Shown: positions 46,977 through 58,761, counted from the first letter of the stretch. The stretch: DNA of 64,000 bases from Luzula sylvatica (GCA_946800325.1 OX326958.1:72475264-72539263); one strand, 5' to 3'. The notes: a model not told the origin generated them from the sequence alone. Made by a program: numbers and translations.

Positions 46977-48664
46977 ATGGAGCAATTGGCTTCCTGCTGC
47001 CTTGTCTTTTCTCTTCTTCCCCCTCTCCTCCTCTTCTTCATCAAGATCAGAACTAGACCATCTTCAATCCCTAACCTCAAACTCCCTCCAGGCCCAAGAA
47101 CTCTTCCCATTATAGGAAACATCCACAACCTCATTGGCCTCGTTCCTCACCGTGCTTTGCACAAATTATCCCTCGAGTATGGCCAACTCTTCTTTCTCCA
47201 ACTCGGAGAACAACCCACAATTATAGTTTCCTCTTCGAACGCTGCTCGAGAGATCATGAAGACTCATGACCTGAGCTTCGCACAACACAGCCCCAAAACA
47301 TCAGCAAAAATCTTCTCGTATAATGGTAAAGACGTGGCTTTTGCACCGTACGGTGAATATTGGCGCCAAGTTCGTAAAATCTCCATTCTGGAGTTACTAA
47401 GCACTAAGCGTGTACAATCGTTCTGTTCATTAAGAGAAGAAGAGATTGCAAACCTAATCCAATCGATCTTCTCGTCTAACGGGAAACTAGTTAATCTCAG
47501 TAAGAAAATTTACGCCATGATAAACGATATTTCGGTAAGGGCGATTGTAGGTAGCAAGCTCAAGGATCAAGACGTGTTTCTGCGTGAGCTTGAAAAGGCT
47601 TTTGATCTCACATCGGGGTTAAGTCTAGTCGATTTGTTTCCATCTTCCATGCTGGTGAGACTGATCAGTGGTGTTGCACGCGAGGCCCAGCGGAGTCATA
47701 AAAAAATCGACCGTCTTTTAGACGGTATGATACAAGATAATCGAGAGAGAAAGAAGGACGAGGGTGAAGCGGAGGATTTGCTCAGCGTTCTGTTAAGGTT
47801 ATACGATGAAGGCTCACACAAGCTCTCGCTTAGTATCGAGACCATCAAAGCCGTGATTTTTGTAAGCACTTATATATGATAATTGATAATTGATAATACA
47901 ACTTCCTTTCGTCGCCACTTCGGTTTTGGTATGACCTGAAATGTTTTTTTTCATGTTTTTAGGATGCTTTTGCTGCTGGTTCCGAGACCTCAACAACCGC
48001 TCTAGACTGGGCCATGTTCGAGCTGATGAGAAATCCAAGGGTGATGAGGAAGGCGCAATTGGAGATACGAGAAATCCCCCAAAATCGATCAAATTTAACC
48101 GAGTCTGATCTTGGAAAACTCGACTTTCTACACCTTATAATCAAAGAAACATTGAGAATGCACCCTCCATTTCCACTACTCCTTCCACGTGAATGTCGAG
48201 AGAGTTGCCGCATTTTAGGATACGACATACCCAAGGGAGCAACTGTGATAATAAATGCTTGGACCATAGGTAATAATTAATATACCACACATGTGCAAAA
48301 TATCATATATATATAATTAATTTCCAATCGTCATTACGCACCGATTACAGGCCGAGACTCGAGGTACTGGAAAGACGGGGAGGAATTCAGGCCAGAAAGA
48401 TTTAACGACGAAAACAATGGTGTAGATTACAAAGGAATGAATTTCGAGTTCATCCCTTTCGGCGCGGGTCGAAGAAATTGTCCAGGCATCTCGTTCGGAC
48501 TCGCGAATATGGAACTCGCTCTTGCGAGTCTCCTCTTTCATTTTGATTGGGAAATTCCTGATGGGCTAAAACCGGAAGAACTCGACACGGCCGAATCTTC
48601 TGGTCTCAGCGCAAGAAGAAAATCTGATCTTTGGTTGCGCGCTACACCTTACGTTTCAGTTTAG
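46977..48664 (+). CDS. cytochrome P450, CYP71-like (gene 3)
   Basis: Exons 46977-47861, 47963-48269 and 48351-48664 are joined by GT-AG introns of 101 and 81 bp and give 501 aa. Hydrophobic anchor (about 7-22), PPGP (37-40), WRQVRK (129-134), I-helix AGSETS with the normal acidic Glu303, KETLR with E357/R360, FRPERF (410-415) and [10 protein letters not shown] with ligand Cys441 are all present, so the enzyme looks functional. It keeps the exon phases of genes 1 and 2 but is clearly more diverged and lies on the other strand, so it is a separate CYP71-clan lineage. Predicted role: ER-bound mono-oxygenase of specialised metabolism; substrate unknown. A Helitron sits just upstream and an ELP3 fragment faces it downstream. 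Confidence 0.95.
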
Positions 48665-48780
48665 ATATATACACAAGGACTCAATTTGCGTGTTAGTTAA
48701 TTAAAATGTTTTAGTTTTTACATCCAAAACCATGAATTTAAAACCAACCAAAATTCTCACAAAAACAGTGTCGAGATATC

Positions 48781-49185
48781 CTAAGACAAATACTTAACCA
48801 TGTAAGGACCCTCGAGCTCGTAACCAAGCTTACGATAATAATGTCGCGTACCAACTCCTGAAATCACGGCTAGTTTTGTCGACCTGTGTTCTCTCCTCGC
48901 AATCGTCTCAGCTTCTTCCATTAACAACGTTCCATATCCCTTTTGCAACAAAAAAAAAACGAACATTTCAACATAAAACCCTAAAATTAAATTGATTGGT
49001 AATGTAAATTGAAGTAAATTAGTTAGTTTTGCCTGGTGTTGAAGCTTGTCAGATTCGCGTCCATGTACCGGCACTGCGGTTCCGTACACGTGTAATTCAC
49101 GCACAATTGAGCATCGTCCATTAAGTTCAGTACTCGTCACATTTTTACCGCATTTTCTCAATCTCAGCAACCCAATCAAAATATC
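48781..49185 (-). pseudogene. ELP3: Elongator subunit 3 (ELP3), last two exons only
   Basis: Exons 49185-49033 (51 codons, from [13 protein letters not shown]) and 48939-48781 (52 codons plus stop, ending MVKYLS) encode the C-terminal acetyltransferase part of ELP3, with [16 protein letters not shown] and [11 protein letters not shown]...[23 protein letters not shown]3 is the catalytic subunit of Elongator, needed for tRNA wobble-uridine modification. The full protein is over 500 aa with a radical-SAM domain; none of that is found upstream, where sequence beyond 49185 quickly becomes repeat DNA. The intron (49032-48940) would start GC, not GT, after CAG. The exons carry no stops, so capture or truncation seems recent. 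It is convergent with P450 gene 3, 116 bp away. Confidence 0.9.
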
Positions 49186-50930
49186 CTGAAATATTAAAAA
49201 ATGAAAACAAAAAGTATTTGTGAGTCTTCAAGTAAAAAATTGCCTAGAAGGTCACGAACCAACATATTTTTTCCTATTAAACTGCAATTTTTGGTTTAAG
49301 AAAAATAATTTGAATGAAATTATTTTGTAGTCCAAATTTGCAAGAATCATTTCTATTTATTTTCTATTTGGAACATGTTATTTAATGACGAGATCTAAAA
49401 GATATAAACATTATATCACAATTAAAATTTTATTCTTAATGCATTTTTTGAACTTTATTTCGTGGGGCAACATTTCGAAGAAAAATTCTAGCCCATTATC
49501 TTCTTAGGCTAAGGCAAACAAATTGTCGAGGCGGCCCCTGGTCATCACAAAAAGTGTTATCATCACAAAACTCCAAAAGCGGAAAATGAATCGAACCACC
49601 CTTGAACTTCTCGTGGATCCGATTCATCTCGCTACAGTCTCAAATAAGGGTATTGTCAACTTGAAGCCGCCTCAAATCAAGTGACCGTTGATTCCTGGCG
49701 GTCCAAGACCATAATAAATTTCTATATTTTCATAAATTCACTAATCTCTTTGGTGTGGCAAATATAATTTCTGACAAAATAAACATATTTAGTTTTCTCC
49801 AATATCTTATATTTTAATAGTAAATATCGACAAACAAAAATCCCCATATAAGGTACTCTATTTACTTATTAGTAATTAAGTTTTTGTGCAATTGTAATTA
49901 TGAATGTATTTGATATATAACACACAAATCATGCTAGAAGTATGATCATTCATATTTTGTTACATCTTGATATTGCATGAGTATCAGTATCATGGATTAT
50001 TTGCTTGTTCAAAATCTCATCATGCAAAAAAATAAAATAAAATCTTATGTGCACAGCATTATTATTGAAGTCCATTTTCCACTTAAAAATCGAAAACGGG
50101 GGGCCAATAAATAGAATCCATAAAGTGCATTTTGTCTTTAAAAATGTATTGCAGAAGAAAAGAAAAGAAAATGAATATATAGATAAAAAAGAAAAATGAA
50201 AAAAATTTGTATTTATAATTTATGATGTATGATTCAGGACAGAGAAAATAGTACCGCTGAGTAATCAAATTGAGGGCCTGGTTAACCATTAATCGAGATC
50301 CAGTTTGGCTCGTCCTATATTGTATTAGAGGGCTCTATTTGCTGGCCCGGTTGATGGAAACGAATGGGCCGTAGATGTGAAATAATTAATGTGGATTGGA
50401 CTCTTGACGATTGTATTGTATAATTGTATTGTATCGTACTGATAATGACAGTAATAACTGAAGGCTGTTCAACCCTACAATCTCCATACTCATCTTCTCA
50501 GACAACTACGAGGCTGTTCAGACCCAACCTTCTGCCACATCCGTCGAGAACAAAACACGGAAGACGATGCATTAGCAAATCTCACTCGAGTTCTCCAAAA
50601 AGAGTTCGCCGACTGAAGGCGTTAGGATCGACAACTGAAAGCACACTGGTAGTCATCAACGGAGCTGCGACTATTTCTTTTCTCTCTCACTAAAGAATGA
50701 TGTTTTATATTTGTTTCTTTGTAATGTTAACATCCACATTTATATAGATATTAGTTATTTTGCTACTCATGTTTGATTGTCGGAACATGTCTGTTCAAAT
50801 TATATAAGAAAAACAATTTGTAACTTTTAGTTTGTTATGTCAATCCTCTTTTATACAAACTGGCCCAAAAAAAAACATCATGCCTAATAAATTGAAAAAT
50901 TGAATGCAATCTCCCATACTTTTCTAGTAT
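49186..50930 (+). repeat. repeat segment (copy of 33745-34660) and flanks
   Basis: 49565-50450 matches 33745-34660, including a module A copy at 50045-50220. 49186-49560 and 50450-50930 carry no recognisable gene. Confidence 0.65.
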
Positions 50931-51126
50931 TTTATTGATTTTCAAAGAAAATACAATGACTAGATTGATTAGTGTAACCAACTAAATACATTTGTCAAAG
51001 TAAGGTATTTGCGACTTGTGTTCTAAAAATACGATTATTTTGCTCCCTCGAAAGAGCTTGTCGTTGTCATTTTTCTCCTTTAACCCAATATCAACAAGTA
51101 CATTGGCTCAATATCGCATGACTATT

Positions 51127-52193
51127 TTTTTTTTGAAAAACTAAAGAGGCGAAGCCTCTTTTAATATATTAAAGCAAAGTTTAATATATTGGTGCGATTC
51201 TTAAATGATAAATGTAAAAAAGTAGTTTCGCAAAAATAAATTATAATTGCAAAAGTAAGATACATGCCGAGAGATGATGCTTTCGGCCATTCTTAGACGA
51301 ACGCAACCTCCCTCTGCCCTTGGTTTGCCACGCGAGCTCGGATTGTCATCGAAGCTGTCACCGTCGCTGTCGCGGCCCGTCGCTCTCGGACTCGCCCCCA
51401 GACTCGTCCCAGACTCGGCCGTCGCTCTCGGCCTCGCCCCAGACTCGGCCCAGACTCGTCCCAGACTCGCCCCAGACACGGCACCAGCCTCGCGATTTTT
51501 CGATTTCTCTTTTTCCCTTCCCGCTTTTTCCTTTCGAGTTTTTGCTCTTCGAGGAGCTCCAAAATCACCACAGACCCCTGGCAGTTCTTGTGAGTTCCTG
51601 CGAGTTCCTGCCAGTTCCAGCGAGTTCCTGCGAGTTCCTTTCCAGTTCCTGCGAGTTACTTTATCAATTCCTGTGAGTTCCTGCGAGTTCCTGCCAGTTC
51701 CTGCGAGCCTTTGCTTCCCAGTCGGATCTGCGTCGAAACCCTAGCCTTTTCTTCCCAGTCGCCAGCCAGTCACCAGCCATCGCCAGTCGCCAGCCAGTCA
51801 GTCGCCAATCGCCAGTCGCCAGCCAGTCGCCAGTCAGTCGCCAGCCAGTCGCCAGCCAGTTCGTCTCCAGCCAGCTTTCGTCGCCCCTTTCCTCCCTTTC
51901 CTCGCTCCAGCCGCCGCCGTCAGATCTGCGTCTGCCTCGGATCTGCGTCGGAGCTCGCCCGTCGCTCTTGGGAGTCGGATCTGCGTCGGAGCTCGCCGGA
52001 TCTGCTGTCGGCCTCGTCCGTCGCTCTCGGGCGTCGGATCTGCGTCGGAGCTCGCCCGTCGGATCTGCTGTCGGCCTCGCCCGTCGCTCTTGGGCTGGTG
52101 AGGGGAGGTGTAGGCGGAGGCGGAGGCAGAGGCGGAGGCGGCTAGGGTTTGCCTCCGCCTCAGAGTCTCCTCAGAGTCGCCTTCTCCTCTTAG
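51127..52193 (-). mobile_element. 1.07-kb GC-rich non-LTR retro-insertion
   Basis: A 15-bp duplication, TATCGCATGACTATT, lies at 51112-51126 and 52194-52208, with a T-run after the left copy, so it reads on the minus strand with a 3' poly(A). The sense 3' end is AAAGAGGC-TTC-GCCTCTTT (8-bp stem) then AGTTTTTC and the tail. Most of the body (51280-52160) is GC-rich minisatellite: CCAGACTCG-, GAGTTCCTGC-, CGCCAGCCAGT- and GTCGGATCTGCGTCGGAG-type units in turn. The homologous segment near 40365-40385 is uninterrupted. No protein domain is encoded. Confidence 0.88.
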
Positions 52194-52208
52194 TATCGCA
52201 TGACTATT

Positions 52209-53212
52209 AGTACTGGCATATTATGTGAAAACTAAATTCACTATTTTTAGCCCAATTAAACCAAAAAAAAATATGAATTTCAACAAAGAATGATAGCCCA
52301 ATGCGAACACATAAATAAAGTAACATTTTTCCTTCAAACATGGCAAAAAATTATTATTGCATTGCATAAAATCCTAAAAAGAAAACAAAATGACTAATAT
52401 AAATTAAAAAATATTATTGGACCAAGAACTGTACCAAAAACATGTACATATCATGGTCCATAGGACCATATCCAAAATATCCAATATCCAATATCCATAT
52501 TAGACATGTACATATCATGGTTCATATATTTTGTAATACACAAATCATATCATATTACAAACATCGTTAATATTCCATACTTCGGTGCAGTGCATCACTG
52601 CATGAGTTCAAGTTGACATAATGATATAACATGGACCATGGTGCAGTGTTCTTCAAGTGATCACCTTTTTTTAATCATATACACTCGTATAACCTGTGTA
52701 ATGAATGAGATTGGTCCACTCATTTTCTCAAATTGGTCCATCTTTTTATTAAAATAAATTATAATAATGATAATGTCCCTCCAAAATGTAAAGTATAGTG
52801 AATATGCCATTTTAAAAAAAGTGTCTAAATTACCCTTGTTCTCACTTATTCATGTGAAAGATGATAATGAATTAAGATATATTTTGAGAATATTTTTGAA
52901 ACAAATTTAAAAGAAGGAATATGCATGACAATTCTAGGTTTTATAGGAGTTTTCATGACATTTCTCATTTTGTAGGAGTATATGTGATATTTTGGAATGT
53001 TTCGAGGGTACATATGAAATTTTCCATGTTTTTGAGAGCCAACTCTGTTCAAATTAAATTTGTTTGTGTTGAGTGGTGTGTTGACTGTTGATTGTTAATT
53101 TCAAGAGCGTATGGATGGTCTGAGGTATTCGTCGTTAGCGGAGTGATGGATGGGAATCGGGATTACGTTGTGATGTAGGAAGTTATTCGAAATTGAAGCC
53201 CTATCTAGTTTA
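52209..53212 (+). repeat. remainder of the segment shared with 40370-40880, then unassigned DNA
   Basis: 52209-52600 matches 40370-40860 (ATTATGTGAAAACTAAATTC, CCATAGGACCATATCCAA). From 52600 to 53212 no gene or element end was identified. Confidence 0.6.
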
Positions 53213-53577
53213 GGGGGTGTTTGGATGGTGGAATTTTGAATGGAATTAGTATTTTAAAATGATGCAAAGTTAAATTTTTTGTTTGGTGGGTGTAAAAAAA
53301 ATTGAAATATATAATTCTTGAATTTTCTAATTCCATTATTCTAGCAAATTTTGATTCCACAAATTTGAGGAGTGCCAAAGTGGAGGAAAACATTTAATCA
53401 ATAATATATTATATTTATTACCATAAAAATATTATTATATCAATAAAACATTATTATAATATAGCAATACATTTAGTATTATTATAATAGTGTATTATAT
53501 GAATATAATATTATAATATAATTATAATATTAGTACTATATACTACAGTAATGTATTACATGGATATTTAATAGGGA

Positions 53578-53612
<35 letters not shown>

Positions 53613-54399
53613 CAATATCAATATTAATATATTAATATTAATAATTAATATTATTATTATTAATAATATACTATTAATTAATATTATAATAATTATTATT
53701 ATAATATATTAATAGCAATATGTTAATATTATTTCAATATATTTATATAAATATTAATACTAAATAAAAATATTAATATTTGAGTATATTATTAATATTA
53801 ATATTAATATATTATTAATATTAATATTAATATTAATATATTATTAGTTAATCATACAATAATTTATTAATATTAATATTAATATGTTTATATTATTTTA
53901 ATATATTTATGTAATATTAATATATTATATTATTATTAATATAAATGTATTATTAATATAATTAATATTAATATATTAACAATATTAATAATATTAGTAT
54001 GTTAATATTATAATAGTATATTATATGAATATGCTAATATAATAGCATTAATATAAAACTATTAATATATTAGTATTATTTACAATATTTTAATATTAAT
54101 ATTTATATAAGTATTATGAATATATATTATAATTATAATTAATATTATATTATTATTATAATTAATATTATAATATTAAAATTAGTACAATAAAATTACT
54201 ACAATTAATAATATTATGATGATTTTATATTTTAATAATGTTATATTATAATCATATTATTTATTTATTTATACTAATTTGATTACAATAATAATATTGT
54301 AATAATATAATATAATAATAATAACAACAACAACAACAACAATAATAATAATATTAATAATAATAATAATAATAATAATAATTACAATTAATCATAATC

Positions 54400-54468
<69 letters not shown>

Positions 54469-54731
54469 TATTATAATAATTTAATATTATAATAATTTAA
54501 TATTATATGAAAATACTATTATATTGTGTTAATTTTAATCAAACATTTGTTCTATATTTTCAATAATGAAATTCCAGAATTTTTCTAACAAACCAAACAA
54601 AAAATTATACTTTCCAACTTCTTATAATTCGGGCATCCAAACAAACTGTGGAATTACTAATTCCAGAACTTTTTTCTCCTCCACCTTATAATCCAATTCC
54701 ACTCTACTAATTCCGCTTGCCAAACGGCCCC
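53213..54731. mobile_element. Tourist-like element swollen by AAT microsatellite (1.5 kb)
   Basis: The left end is GGGGGTGTTTGGATGG and the right end TTGCCAAACGGCCCC. The target duplication TTA lies at 53210-53212 and 54732-54734. These are PIF/Harbinger hallmarks. Inner arms are rich in GGAATT/AATTCC. Between about 53395 and 54535 the sequence is almost wholly A/T, dominated by AAT/ATT and TAATAT repeats (pure (AAT)n near 54360-54470). No coding capacity. Confidence 0.88.
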
Positions 54732-54829
54732 TTAGAGAAAGTCGGGATTTTTTTTTTTTAAGACCAACTAAATTTTCTTATATTTTGAATTACTTCATGT
54801 AAGTTTTGGAAATCTATTCGGTGGTTAAA

Positions 54830-55112
54830 TGTTAGAAGAGTTAAATGGAGGTCTCCATTACGTAGTGAAATGGAGACGATTAGCTAGTTAATGTGTTAGT
54901 GGGTTAAAAATGAGTGGCTAGGATTAGTCAAGTAATTATGTGGTTAGTTAGTTAGTTCAGAAATTTGATCTATAAATATTTGTGTAATTGTAAAGTTATT
55001 CTCAAGCAAATTTAATCAAACGATTTTATCTTGTCTTCAATCTCTCTTTATCTCTTCAATTTATCTATCTTCTTAATATTTTCTTAATCCTCCATCTTTA
55101 TCATATTTAACA
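54830..55112 (+). repeat. 5' LTR (283 bp)
   Basis: TG...CA ends; TATAAATATTTGTG inside resembles a TATA box of the LTR promoter. Followed by the primer-binding site. Confidence 0.9.
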
Positions 55113-56703
55113 TGGTATCAAGAGCATAAAAACTCAAACGAGTAAATTGATCCAAATTTTTTTTTTCAATTTCCAGATTTGATATATATTTTTTTTTCAC
55201 AAGGCAAAACTGCCTCAAATCAATCAAAATCACCATTTTTCTCTCTTCCTCTTAGCTACTGTAAAACAAATAACACTAAATACTGTCTATTTCTTTTCTA
55301 CAGTGAAAAAAAAAAAAAAGATACCCCTCTTTCCTTTATCCCGTTCTATTCTCTTTCTCTATTTTCTTCCCAGCAAGCAAAGAAGAAAAGTAAATCTTGA
55401 TGAATCCAAGCTCTTAAGTCGCCTGAATCGTCGAGGTGTCGTCTCTTGATGAAAAATCTCTCTCTCTCTCTCTCCGTGATTTTTGTACAATTCTCTTAAA
55501 TTAGGTTCAAATAGTTCTTTTGATACCCAAATTGCTCACAGTTGAAGAAAAATCGAGCTCAAAAGGCAGCTGCCAGAAGGTTATGTCTTGGTACTCCCAA
55601 ACCTCAAGTACCCGCACTGGTACAGTGTTTGACCCTCTCCAGCATGAAATTGTGGCTCTTGCATCACCCTGAGCAATCAACCTACTGGATACCAATCAAC
55701 CTGAGCAAGAAATCAAGAACGAAACTCCTGCTCAAATCGAAAATCCCCAAATCTAATCGAGCTAGCAGAAATGGAAAACAACCAGCGAAAACAAAGAAAA
55801 GAAACGTGATACTGGTACCAATTAACCGGTACCAAGCTCTCTTCAATTTCGGTACTAATCTGAATGCAAAAACCGGTACTCGACTGTGAGCTCTCTATGC
55901 GATGACTATTTCCTGCTTGGAACCGGTACCGATCCGGTACAAATTTTACATTCTCTCAATAAGTGGTACCAAAACGGTACCAAATTGGTTTTTCATTCTG
56001 CACAAAGCGGTATCACTCCTAGCACAAGAATTACATTTACAGGAAGCTATGAAGCAGATACCGGCCATGCCACATGGTACTGACCTCTTCAAGCCGATAC
56101 CCAATTTCGACCTTGGTACCAAAACTGGTACGCTCGAGATATCACCGAAACCGATATTGAATCTGCCTCACAGGTATCGGTCTCTATTTCTTCTTCACAA
56201 ATCTCTCCTTCTTTAAAATCCATTAACCCGTTAACAAATTACAATTCTTACATCCATACCCCTGAAAATTCTAAAATTACATTCTCTAAACAAACTATCC
56301 CTAATTCTCCTCTTAGTACATTTTTAAAACTACTACTTCTTCTACTCCAAAAACAAATTCTTCTTGCTTATATCCTGTCAATATCCAGGAACTTTGTGGC
56401 ATTTACATTCTTCCACAATCAAAATTACATATATAACCCTGTTTTCTCTTAAATTCTCAAATTTTCCAATTTTACAAAAAGAACCCTCTCTCAAACTCTT
56501 ATCTAATTTCTTCTTCAAAACAAACAATCAAAATTCTCTTCTATTTTTTCTTTTATATTTTTCTACAAAAAAAAAAAAAATCTCTTTCTATCGAGAATTT
56601 TCAAGAATCTAGTGAACCGGTACCAAACCGGTACGAGTATTTTCGCAATTGTATTGAATCCAAGCTTACCGTCGACAAGTCGCCGGTTGCGCTTGAAGGG
56701 GGC

Positions 56704-56981
56704 TGTTAGAAGAGTTAAATGGAGGTCTCCATTACGTAGTGAAATGGAGACGATTAGCTAGTTAATGTGTTAGTGGGTTAAAAATGAGTGGCTAGGATTA
56801 GTCAAGTAATTATGTGGTTAGTTAGTTAGTTCAGAAATTTGATCTATAAATATTTGTGTAATTGTAAAGTTATTCTCAAGCAAATTTAATCAAACGATTT
56901 TATCTTGTCTTCAATCTCTCTTTCTCTCTTCAATTTATCTTCTTTAATATTTTCTTAATCTTTCATGATTGATATTTAACA
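56704..56981 (+). repeat. 3' LTR (278 bp)
   Basis: Matches the 5' LTR over its whole length, with differences concentrated in the last 70 bases. Preceded by the polypurine tract. Confidence 0.9.
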
Positions 56982-57466
56982 TTAAACTCAATAACATTAG
57001 CGAAAGAGTGGCTATGCCCGGTTGTTTCGTCTAATGATCTTATACAATTGAATTGAAGTCTCCTATTATTCGTATCAATAGAGGATAGTTCATCGAATAA
57101 TTGTATTTTTGTGTCTCGTCCGTTAGACCATAAATATTTGTGATCATAAATTGTTAAGGATAGTGTTACGGTTGAAGAATAGTTTCCCGTGTTTGAGTTC
57201 ATTAGCTTGAACTCACCAAACCGTAAGTAGTCCTCCTTTATTATTGAAAGTGTTCTTAATATGACGTTCTTAATGTTGCTGAGGCAAATTCTTTTCATAT
57301 CAAAAAAATTAAGAGAATTAATTTTGGTTTCTTGCATATAAATGAAGTTGCATTCAGGGGCAGCTCAAATATTTTGATGGCTCTCGGCGAATTTTATTTA
57401 AAACTCTAATTATTTAATTGTATTATATTTTAAAGAGGATAAAACTTTAATACCTCATAAATTACA

Positions 57467-58140
57467 TCTTATTTATAAAGTAGACAAATTTCTTGCAATT
57501 CTAAGCCTCAACGTCATCAAAGGCTTTTGTGTAAAAAAATATTTTTTAATTTATATTTTGGTTATTTTTAGTTTTAATTTATATTTTGGTTATTTTTATT
57601 TAGATTTCGGTCTTTTTTTACATTTTTTTATTTATATTTTGGTCCTTTTTATTTACATTTTGGTCCTTTTTAGTTTTAATTTACATTTTGGTCCTTTTTA
57701 TTTACATTTTGGTCCTTTGTTATTTACATTTCGGTCCTTTTTTATATTTTTAATTTATATTTTGATCCTTTTTATTTACATTTAAGTCCTTTTTTACTTA
57801 CATTTCGATCCTTTTTTACATTTTGTTCATTTTTCCTTAATTTATATTTTGGTCCTTTTTTACATTTGGTCTTTTTTTTTTTCCTATTTTACATACATAT
57901 TAAAATTTGCGAATATGCCCTGATTATATTAATCGATTTTAGAAGCACCTGAACAAATGCTAATCCGTGATAGCCTAATTTCATGAACCTTATGCATCTA
58001 TTAACATCATGATATTTGCAAATATGTCATGATTAGATTAATTTAGTTCAAACGCATGCGTGTTAATTCGCATACGCATTAATTCTATTTAAATAATTAT
58101 ATAAAAAACATCCCGCGCAATTGCGCGGGGACAAAGCTAG
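57467..58140 (+). mobile_element. non-autonomous Helitron 2 (674 bp)
   Basis: The 5' end is TCTTATTTATAAAG after A. The 3' hairpin is CCCGCGC-AATT-GCGCGGG, then GACAAAGCTAG before T. It shares TTGCAATTCTAAGCCTC near the 5' end and ATTCTATTTAAATAATTATA near the 3' end with Helitron 1, so the two are one family. The interior is a TTTATATTTTGGTCCTTTTT minisatellite (about 57545-57890), longer than in Helitron 1. Confidence 0.9.
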
Positions 58141-58761
58141 TAAAAGTTAGTCCAATTAGTTTGATTATTACTTTTTAAAAAATAGCTTTTCTTTTAACAT
58201 AAAAAATAAATGAATAAAATTTTATAATGAAGAAGAAATAAGAATCAAGAAATACAACAAAATTACTTCTACTAAAAGAAAAAAAATGAAGTGACTATCA
58301 AAGTTCCTTTCATTTCATATTCAAGCGTAAGAGTTTGTGAGGAATCAGCTTTTTAAATACTTCCACTGACAAATCAATATTTATGTGTTAACATCATTGA
58401 GTTTTGGTAATTTTGTTTCCGTTGGTAGTGTTGAAAAGACCAACATAAATACATTAAGAAATTAAGAAATGACACAATCAAATAGAGAAACAAAATATAT
58501 AAGTTACACTTGCATATTAGAAAAGTTGAAATATAAATTAAGTTGAAATAATAAAACATCACTAAATTTTAATTTATCTTGTATATATAATTTTAATTAA
58601 ACCCTTAATAATATTTATGGACCTTCTAAATTAGAGGGTTCTAAACTAATGCCTAGTTGCCTAGACTACTTAGCCTCCCCTGGTTGCATTTAGTATCTAA
58701 GCCTCGTAGCTAAGGCTAATTACTTTTAACTTATAAGAGATACACCTTGTGTTCCTCCCTA
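58141..58761. other. AT-rich spacer between Helitrons, no gene seen
   Basis: No coding or element signature was identified. Confidence 0.4.

Larger units (their letters stand above)
54830..56981 (+). mobile_element. small non-autonomous LTR retrotransposon (2.15 kb)
   Basis: 5' LTR 54830-55112 and 3' LTR 56704-56981 (TGTTAGAAGAG...TATTTAACA) are nearly identical apart from a few indels and substitutions. The primer-binding site TGGTATCAAGAGC right after the 5' LTR is close to the 3' end complement of initiator tRNA-Met. The polypurine tract GAAGGGGGC precedes the 3' LTR. The 5-bp duplication TTAAA lies at 54825-54829 and 56982-56986. The 1.6-kb interior shows no gag or pol domain, only short frames and many GGTACC/CCGGTAC strings. 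PBS and LTR length suit a Ty1/copia-dependent TRIM/LARD-like element. Confidence 0.92.
54745..57358 (-). pseudogene. LINE endonuclease fragment, split by an LTR element
   Basis: The minus strand from about 57358 to 56982 reads ECNFIYMQETKINSL...NYSSTVTLSLTIYDHKYLW...FNCIRSLDETTGHSHSFANV, a diverged L1-type APE endonuclease (QETK start, later FN...RS). It resumes at 54829 as NHRIDFQNLHEVIQ...RKFSWS, matching the family's C-terminal F(T/S)WS, once one TTTAA is removed. The frame runs across the insertion site. Directly after FSWS comes TAA and a poly(A) run (complement of 54748-54759), so the copy lacks reverse transcriptase at its 3' side as well as the 5' part. It is non-functional. Confidence 0.8.

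Noticed and set aside
51274..52145. Ser/Arg/Pro-rich open frames up to 156 codons
   Set aside because: They arise from GC-rich minisatellites in a retro-insertion; both strands are open and no domain is present.
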